A stretch of DNA of 64,000 nucleotides from CANLBN01 sp050633525 (GTDB taxonomy: Bacteria; Pseudomonadota; Gammaproteobacteria; Pseudomonadales; Cellvibrionaceae), in contig JBOEGR010000008.1 in assembly GCA_050633525.1 (NCBI GenBank), positions 42,377-106,376 on the forward strand, read 5' to 3'. Below the pieces are notes generated by a model. That model was given only the letters and a program-made list of their open reading frames with translations. It was not told where the DNA came from and searched no databases. The translations under genes and the position numbers were made by a program. Positions 58,089-64,000 of this stretch are shown here, piece after piece (position 1 is the stretch's first letter; the number at the start of each line of letters is the position of its first letter).

Positions 58089-61000
58089 CTAATTTATATC
58101 TACTGTTTGATCATGATACTTAGCATCAGAACGATAGTGATCAGCAAGTTCCCTCAATATTTTAGCTGTTCGTGGGTATATCAATTGCACTGATTCGGAG
58201 TTTTTTTGATATCCATCAGCCAGTTTCCTCTCTTGTTCTCCACCAGCATATGGATGCCTTGTGGTAACGCCCCTGGAGTTTAGTTTTCCATTGACTATAC
58301 CTTCTTCGAAAGGCTCAGCTTTTAGAAATTCTATAACACCTCTAACTGACTTTTTCGGCCATATACCATCCTCTTCATCTGATTGACACTTGGATAGATA
58401 TTGCCCAATGTATAGATCACCAATTTCTAGCCTGCCACATTCAATTAACTGCTCCCTAGCCAGTAAAACCCATTCATCAACAAAGTCATCTTCCGGTAAA
58501 AGGTGTAAAGTATCAAGTATGTCCCACGCGGCACTAGCAACTTGTTTAGCTTGCTCTTCGAGCATGGCCTCCTCTTCTTCAACACCATCCTTTCTTATAA
58601 ACATCCACTTTATTAGTTGGACAAAGTTCGACGGATCTTTTGCAATTGACTTATGAATAAAGGTTGGAGAGAAATCATGGTGGCGAAATGCTTTTACATA
58701 CAGCCATTCAATCTGTAATACCTCTTCGTCACTACACTGACCAGAATCCTGAATAAACTTTATCGTCTGAGTAATATCATGACTTACACTCTGTATAGAG
58801 ACCCTATCTATATCTTCAGGGTTAGTAGCAGCTTTTATAAGTATTTTATGAGCAAGCTTAGCATTCATATCTCCCGCACTAGCTCCCCGCTGGAGAGATT
58901 GAGCAAAAGCATCAACAGCAGCCAGAGGCCTACCGTTCCTCAACAGATTGCTAGAAATATACTCTACCAAGAACGAATCTTTATCTTGAACAAAGTAATA
59001 TGCGATTTTTTTCCAATAGCTTTCTTGTACAGATAAATCACACTCCTCAAGAATATCGAATGTATCTTTAACAACAGGGAAATTTACTAACATGTGGCTT
59101 GTAATACTTTCATCTATCAAATGATGCTCGATAAGAATTTTCTTGGCTCTAGCAAAGTCGGAGTGCGCCATCGCTGAAAAATATCCATATGAACATTCTT
59201 GATAGTCATCATTTTGAATCAACCAAACAATCAATTCGTCAATAAAAGAATCCTTGATATTAGATCTATACAATGAAAAACCTACCAGCCGGGGGAATTT
59301 ACAGTTTTCTAATAGTTCTTTAAAACCATCAACCTCATGCTCTTTATATAATTCCTCCAATTTTTCTGCTCGTAAGGACTCTAAGTATTGTTGTCTTTCC
59401 TCATATGGTACTTTTCTTCTTTTTACAGGATCAATCAGATCAGGCCAATGATCATCAAAAAGATACTTCGCCTTGAGTACTGGGCTATCAAAGTCAAGGT
59501 GAATATAAACCTCTTCTAATTTAGCTATCACTTTATCTGGCCACGCCCAATCTACATCTGAGAACTCTCGGTGTCTGGAGATTAAGTCTCTTAAACGCTT
59601 AAGTAATTTTTTGCGAGATGCTTCAGATACCTTATCAAGATCAATTGATAGTAATTTATCAATAATTACTTCGCTCTGGCAAACCGTATAGGAACCAAAG
59701 TTACTCGCCAAATCAATATACCTACTATCAAGATCCTTATCAGCTTCAGCGATCATAATATCTACAATTTTTTCAACATATGAAAAATAATCGATTTTTT
59801 TCGTTGATTTATCAACCCCTTCAGCCCAATCCTGATAGCTTGGACTAGCTAACCCATTAGTCGTCCTTGTATTACCAACCAATAAATTACACATCAATCG
59901 CCAGGTGACTTCAGGATATTGCTTTAAAAGAACCTCTTTAATAAGGTTGATCCGTTCATCATGGGTTGCAGAACTATATGTAATCCAACCAATAAAAATA
60001 TTGACTAAAGATGGAAATGGTCTATTACTGTATCTGCCACCTGGATCTATTTCAGAGAGCCTAGCCAATGCTTGGCAAGCTCTAGTGAGGTAGTTTTTAT
60101 TCCAAGATATAGTTTCTAATGCCCATAAAAGATCAGAGTGGTAGCACCCACCGGTAAAACTATCTTCGGCTTCTGAGTTAAATAAGCCGAGTAATGGTGA
60201 ATTTTCACCCAACGAAGAATTATCTACTGCATCTAGAAAAACCTCTGGCGCAGATTCAGCTAAGGTTGAAGTGGATCTTCCGAGTGAATACCAAAACTCC
60301 GTCGTATTATTTTCTTTGAAAAGTTGGCTCAACCATGCTTCAACTTTATTCTTTATCGATATCCCACCAAGCTGAGACACATGATCATCATTATATGTCG
60401 ACAGCAAGGCTAAAGTATCAGCTATATCCCTTTTTAATAGCCCAGAATATTTTGGTGCGCTACCCTTAACTGAAGCCATCCACCTTTCATCTGGATCCAA
60501 GCTATACGATGGATCAATGTCCCCCAATACTCTTCTGCAAATGCCACCAAGCCTATCTATGTGTGACACAGACATTAAACTTCTTATATTCAGCCAAAAA
60601 TCAATCTTGGAAATCACTTGCCAAGCCATACCAACTCTACGAACAGGCGTATCTGAATAAATGGACAGCTTATCTAATTGCTTTTCAAGCTGATCGTAAC
60701 CCATTCCAGATAAAGCAGACAAAATTTCTTTGTCATTATCATTATTCGAATTCCACTCTGTGGAGAAAAAAGCTGCAAACAAAACATCTATATCAACTTC
60801 TTCTGGCCATTTGGGGGCAATATATTCACGGGGTTTTAAAATCTCATGTCTCAGTAGAGGCTCCAAATAGCCTTTAGTATCAGAATATAACTTAGATGCC
60901 TGACTATCATTAAAGCCCAGCTTTTGTATAGCCTCTTGCTGAATTAAGCGAGGCCGTTTATCTAAGCGAATAAGAGGACCCTGCTGGCTTGATTCATCAG

Positions 61001-61859
61001 TAGACAAAATAACAATGTGGCCATTAGTGACAGCATTGCCAACACCATTTGGCTGAAAATTAATAGGCATTAGTATAAGCGGGGATTTAGATGAAGTGAT
61101 ATCATCCCAAGCCGACTGGTCAAGTACTGTTAGAAATTTAGAGCTAAGAGAAGCATCTTTTAATATGACTGAAAGTATAAAACCCTGGGACTCATTAATA
61201 GACTTGGCAGATACTGTATAACTGGCAGGATCTCCCAATAAAGACTCTTTTAAGCGATCCGCCAGCTCATCTCTGCTGTGAAGGAAGAATTCATCAGTGA
61301 GTGAAATCTCTGTGATATTAGAAAATTTCGACCAGCTCTGTTCAATATCCCATAAGTCAGAGCATCGCTTTCCTATTAATTCTACAAACCAGCGATGAAC
61401 GGCCGGGCATTGCTCTAACCAATCACATAAAATTTTTGCATTAATTGCTTTAACACTACCCCATTCCTCTTCAAGGTTTTTGTCAGCCTCCCATTTGGAT
61501 CTGTCTCTCCAATGTCTCGAAGTTACAAACACATAGGTAGTATTCTTTTTATCAAATGGCTCAGGATCTTTGGTTCTCTTTTCATAATCATCATTAGCTT
61601 TAGAGTTAACACTTCTATTAGTTCCAAATTCCCAGGCTGACACTCCCGAAGGCACAAACAAATTATCCCGATCAATTTCCAGCTCTCCATCCCAACCACC
61701 TGTAGATACCGAGTCTCCAAACGGGAAATTGATTTTTCTCGGATTACATGAAGCTAAAATAAGTTTATAAATAAGCTGCGGGAGTATCTCTTCGGATCTA
61801 CGCTTATCTGTATCAGTCCAGTTTTTGATATCATTTTCTGTGACATGCCAACCAGTCAT
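58089..61859 (-). CDS. Very large protein with nuclease-like N-terminus; candidate defence protein
   Basis: 1256 residues. The first 150 hold a restriction-nuclease-like pattern: GGWDGELE (about 54-61), SAWEFG (about 73-78), YVFVTSRHWRDRSKW and a conserved-looking WLEQCPAVHRWF. A second module (about 190-340) is where an NTPase would sit, but no Walker A was found. The remaining 900 residues are helical and repeat-like, acidic, and rich in Trp and Leu. This build resembles STAND-like antiviral proteins with an N-terminal effector, yet the NTPase is degenerate or absent. GC and codon use look lower than in housekeeping genes. I cannot name the family. Confidence 0.65.
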   Translation of the reverse strand: MTGWHVTENDIKNWTDTDKRRSEEILPQLIYKLILASCNPRKINFPFGDSVSTGGWDGELEIDRDNLFVPSGVSAWEFGTNRSVNSKANDDYEKRTKDPEPFDKKNTTYVFVTSRHWRDRSKWEADKNLEEEWGSVKAINAKILCDWLEQCPAVHRWFVELIGKRCSDLWDIEQSWSKFSNITEISLTDEFFLHSRDELADRLKESLLGDPASYTVSAKSINESQGFILSVILKDASLSSKFLTVLDQSAWDDITSSKSPLILMPINFQPNGVGNAVTNGHIVILSTDESSQQGPLIRLDKRPRLIQQEAIQKLGFNDSQASKLYSDTKGYLEPLLRHEILKPREYIAPKWPEEVDIDVLFAAFFSTEWNSNNDNDKEILSALSGMGYDQLEKQLDKLSIYSDTPVRRVGMAWQVISKIDFWLNIRSLMSVSHIDRLGGICRRVLGDIDPSYSLDPDERWMASVKGSAPKYSGLLKRDIADTLALLSTYNDDHVSQLGGISIKNKVEAWLSQLFKENNTTEFWYSLGRSTSTLAESAPEVFLDAVDNSSLGENSPLLGLFNSEAEDSFTGGCYHSDLLWALETISWNKNYLTRACQALARLSEIDPGGRYSNRPFPSLVNIFIGWITYSSATHDERINLIKEVLLKQYPEVTWRLMCNLLVGNTRTTNGLASPSYQDWAEGVDKSTKKIDYFSYVEKIVDIMIAEADKDLDSRYIDLASNFGSYTVCQSEVIIDKLLSIDLDKVSEASRKKLLKRLRDLISRHREFSDVDWAWPDKVIAKLEEVYIHLDFDSPVLKAKYLFDDHWPDLIDPVKRRKVPYEERQQYLESLRAEKLEELYKEHEVDGFKELLENCKFPRLVGFSLYRSNIKDSFIDELIVWLIQNDDYQECSYGYFSAMAHSDFARAKKILIEHHLIDESITSHMLVNFPVVKDTFDILEECDLSVQESYWKKIAYYFVQDKDSFLVEYISSNLLRNGRPLAAVDAFAQSLQRGASAGDMNAKLAHKILIKAATNPEDIDRVSIQSVSHDITQTIKFIQDSGQCSDEEVLQIEWLYVKAFRHHDFSPTFIHKSIAKDPSNFVQLIKWMFIRKDGVEEEEAMLEEQAKQVASAAWDILDTLHLLPEDDFVDEWVLLAREQLIECGRLEIGDLYIGQYLSKCQSDEEDGIWPKKSVRGVIEFLKAEPFEEGIVNGKLNSRGVTTRHPYAGGEQERKLADGYQKNSESVQLIYPRTAKILRELADHYRSDAKYHDQTVDIN

Positions 61860-62046
61860 AATTACTCCATTTTAACGTCCGCTTTGGGTCGAAAGCAGTT
61901 ATCATTTATTATTGTTAACGGAGGGTAAACGATAGTTTAGCTTTATCAAAGCACCAAAAACCTTTACATGAAATAATGGCGCGTAATTCAACGGGTTTGT
62001 CTGTATTTTGTAAGAATGTTTCTTTAATTTTCATTCTTGTGAAGTA

Positions 62047-62241
62047 TTATTTGTCATCCTCTTCAAGAATTTTTGACATATCGCCGCCTGATGCTAATGC
62101 ATCCGGTTCCTCTAGGTCGTTGTTTTTATAGCGTTCTCTTTCTTCTTCGGCTCTTTTTTTGATTTCTTCTAGAGTCCAGCCGGTTTTATCGCGCTTCTCT
62201 TGCCTTGCTATTTGTAAATTCGTTATTTTTTTGTTGGTCAT
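62047..62241 (-). CDS. Small charged protein, hypothetical
   Basis: 64 residues, strongly charged: basic start (MTNKKITNLQIARQEKRDK), a helical EEIKKRAEEERERYKN segment and an acidic end. GAGAA lies seven bases before ATG 62241. It could be a small DNA- or protein-binding partner, but no family is recognised. Confidence 0.45.
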   Translation of the reverse strand: MTNKKITNLQIARQEKRDKTGWTLEEIKKRAEEERERYKNNDLEEPDALASGGDMSKILEEDDK

Positions 62242-62398
62242 AAAGTGTTCTCATGTTAGCTTATGGTGAGTTGTCTCCAATATTCAAAAAGGTCTTTACG
62301 TGTGATGCGAGTCTCAATATACGTTTTTTGTCTTGCACTTTGTTTGCGTCCTGTTTGATAATCGTGAGACAGGCTAATAAATAATAAAGAAGGATTTT

Positions 62399-62983
62399 AT
62401 GAAAGATGTCACGGTTGTTGTCACAAACAAAAAAACAGGTCAGCATTATTATGCTCATTCTTACCCAGATAGAGATATTGATAATAATGGTAAAAATGAC
62501 GTATACAAAACCCCTATATATGAAGTGCATATAATACAGGGCGCTAACAAAATAGTCTGGCATGCTGTTCGGTTTATGCCCTACTGGAACGATCCTAAAG
62601 CTCCCAATCCTAAGTATAAAACCAAAGGCTTTGTTAATTCAGGTTTGCACTCTTTAAATAAAAGGGCTGTTTCTCTGTACCTTCCCAATTACTTTACGCG
62701 CAATCGCTTTTCTCCTAATCGGGGTGCTATACAATTGCGTAATAATTTTCTAATTCATGCGGGGCCAAAAACCCGATTTGATTATGGTTGGGGCTCAGCT
62801 GGTTGTGTAGAAATAATTGGCGATTTTGGTAAGTTTAAAGCCGATATTCGGGATTTATCGGGTATTCAAACTACAGTTCTACCTGGTGATGCATTGGCTA
62901 AAATGGTTGCCAATAAAAAATTATTTGTAGAGGTGCAATACGCAACTCCACCAAATTTTACAAAACTAATGACGGCTTCGTAA
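62399..62983 (+). CDS. L,D-transpeptidase-fold protein, candidate effector
   Basis: A 194-residue protein with no signal peptide. The region 118-140 reads LIHAGPKTRFDYGWGSAGCVEI. That carries the YkuD-type active-site signature: a His (about 120), then S-x-G-C (Ser133-Cys136). Such proteins crosslink or cut peptidoglycan, and signal-less versions include the type VI effector Tlde1. The next gene starts two bases after its stop and encodes a secreted protein, the usual arrangement of effector and periplasmic immunity protein. No secretion marker domain was seen, so the delivery route is unknown. Confidence 0.65.
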   Translation: MKDVTVVVTNKKTGQHYYAHSYPDRDIDNNGKNDVYKTPIYEVHIIQGANKIVWHAVRFMPYWNDPKAPNPKYKTKGFVNSGLHSLNKRAVSLYLPNYFTRNRFSPNRGAIQLRNNFLIHAGPKTRFDYGWGSAGCVEIIGDFGKFKADIRDLSGIQTTVLPGDALAKMVANKKLFVEVQYATPPNFTKLMTAS

Positions 62984-62984
62984 T

Positions 62985-63521
62985 ATGAAATATTCTATCT
63001 TAGGAATGTTGGCGCTTCTCAATGTTTGTTGTGCTGTTTGGGCAAAAGAACCCCTTTCTGATTCATCGGCGGTACATGCGGTTTCATCGTCTCATGAGGC
63101 CGCTTTTGTCGTTGATAAAAATAGTGTGGTCTCATCTGAAAAAGGAGATGTGGAGACAGCAAAAGAAGATACATTATATATCACCTCTGCTTTGGCTAAT
63201 ATTGATGTTGACTTGTCTGAGTTTAACTATCAAGTTGATGTGTATAAGCAGGATTATGCTGATGTTCTATCAGGTGAAGAAAAAGACTTAGTCGCTTTTT
63301 TGTATCAGCTTACATTCGATAATTTTAGTGATATTTCGGCTAAGAAACTGTCTCAGTTACAGAAAAAGGATTATCAAAAGACTTATATTTCACCCTCTAA
63401 AGCCCCTGTTCAATGCTATGCCTTTGTTGCTAGTGAAAGTCTAAAGCTTCTCTGTCATTATGGTTTTAATCCTCCTTCAAAGATAGCTGGTATGGTAGAA
63501 GGTTTAAAAGCAGGCTCTTAA
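62985..63521 (+). CDS. Secreted protein, candidate immunity partner of the transpeptidase-fold protein
   Basis: A 178-residue protein with a signal peptide (cleavage near VWA-KE). It has a Ser/Val-rich linker, then a helical body (about 65-165) with one Cys pair (near 147 and 159). No enzyme motif. It begins two bases after the upstream stop, so the two are co-translated. A periplasmic location fits neutralising a peptidoglycan-directed enzyme. Confidence 0.6.
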   Translation: MKYSILGMLALLNVCCAVWAKEPLSDSSAVHAVSSSHEAAFVVDKNSVVSSEKGDVETAKEDTLYITSALANIDVDLSEFNYQVDVYKQDYADVLSGEEKDLVAFLYQLTFDNFSDISAKKLSQLQKKDYQKTYISPSKAPVQCYAFVASESLKLLCHYGFNPPSKIAGMVEGLKAGS

Positions 63522-63576
63522 TTACAGTGGTTTATTTCACTCTTTGAATTTGTTTTAGGCTTTTGTTCACTGCAAG

Positions 63577-64000
63577 CTAAAGCCCAAACCGCTCCCTCAA
63601 AAAAACCGCCACACCATCTTCGTGATGGTGTCCTATCACTTTGTTTGCGACGGTTTTGACTTTGTCGTTGGCGTTTTCGGGTGCGTAGCATTCGTCTGCT
63701 AATTCAAACATGCTTAAGTCGTTGTCGTTATCACCAAAGCAAATTAAGTTGCTGGCGCCGAGTTGTTCTTTTAGGCGTTTGACGGCACTGCCTTTATTGG
63801 CATCGCTGTGGTGTATGTCCATCCACTTTAAGCCGTTGCCTTCTATCGCCGGGCCTGAGTAAGAGATTAGGTTGGGCTTACTGCTGAGGCCTTGTTCTAT
63901 TGCTTCTACCTCTTTTGCTGAGCCGAGCATGCTGATATTGGTAATTTGTGCATCACTGGGCATGTGTTCTATTGGCAGTACATTGGCGCTAGGGCGAATA
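63577..64000 (-). CDS. Cof-type HAD phosphatase, C-terminal part (N-terminus outside window)
   Basis: The frame is open to the right edge (reads back through IRPSANVLPIEHMPSD without a stop), so the gene is partial, with the N-terminal DxDGT motif beyond base 64000. Visible are the cap-domain end, the KGSAVKRLKEQLG helix with its motif III Lys, and GDNDNDLSMFELAD, the motif IV loop that binds Mg. Cof-type enzymes dephosphorylate sugar phosphates or nucleotides. Confidence 0.88.
   Translation of the reverse strand, partial: IRPSANVLPIEHMPSDAQITNISMLGSAKEVEAIEQGLSSKPNLISYSGPAIEGNGLKWMDIHHSDANKGSAVKRLKEQLGASNLICFGDNDNDLSMFELADECYAPENANDKVKTVANKVIGHHHEDGVAVFLRERFGL

Noticed and set aside
58089..61859. 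A Walker A or STAND NTPase domain inside the 1256-residue protein.
   Set aside because: No GxxxxGK[S/T] motif could be found in the expected region, so an NTPase is not claimed.
1..64000. CRISPR arrays, tRNA and rRNA genes.
   Set aside because: No regularly spaced repeats or recognisable RNA-gene sequences were seen on reading the window.

Overview
The window looks like chromosome from a marine-type gammaproteobacterium. It has moderate GC, a type II secretion gsp operon that ends in gspN, an epd-type (erythrose-4-phosphate dehydrogenase) gene inside a tkt-epd-pgk-fba operon, tatABC next to hisE, and many lipobox and signal-peptide proteins. No rRNA, tRNA or CRISPR array was seen. Species cannot be named from sequence alone.

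Layout. 1-5388 (+): the end of the gsp operon (partial gspJ, then gspK, L, M, N) followed by an apbE-like flavin transferase. 5589-15019 (+): a nine-gene envelope-machine locus made of a coiled-coil secreted protein, three TPR proteins (two of them lipoproteins), a small secreted protein, an ExbB/TolQ-type channel, two ExbD-type proteins and a proline-rich protein with an AgmX/PglI (TonB-like) C-terminus. It resembles the Agl-Glt trans-envelope machinery of Myxococcus. 15272-15913 (+): a small secreted alpha/beta-hydrolase-like protein. 16029-20824 (-): a compact five-gene biosynthetic cluster (amidinotransferase, hexapeptide acetyltransferase, PLP decarboxylase, AMP ligase, carrier protein) with a perfect CRP-type site in front. 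21361-23123 (-): tatC, tatB, tatA, hisE. 23223-29759: a cyanase operon (NTF2-like protein, cyanase and a nitrate/cyanate-type ABC transporter) and a divergent PAS/sigma-54 activator, with three tandem near-palindromic sites between them. 30087-41028: mostly housekeeping genes (gpmI, PilZ, DUF808, DUF302, fba-pgk-epd-tkt), plus a 206-bp MITE-like element abutting the fba stop codon.

From 41218 onward the content is accessory. It holds an SF1 helicase with a degenerate Vsr/DUF559-like tail; an exported CHAT protease operon (TPR membrane protein, FecR-like protein, CHAT) next to a lipase-like hydrolase; a stress-type hydrolase; a CxxCH lipoprotein; a nucleotidyltransferase-HEPN fusion; a Fic enzyme behind a perfect 21-bp palindrome; a small membrane protein between imperfect direct repeats; a 1256-residue protein with a nuclease-like N-terminus; and an L,D-transpeptidase-fold protein paired with a signal-peptide partner, plausibly an effector-immunity pair. 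A HAD phosphatase runs off the right edge.

The best candidates for something undescribed are the amidinotransferase/carrier-protein pathway (16029-20824), the ExbB-ExbD-ExbD-AgmX/TPR machine in which one ExbD has Asn at the usual proton-carrying Asp, the exported CHAT-FecR-TPR operon, the 1256-residue protein, and the transpeptidase-fold toxin/immunity-like pair.
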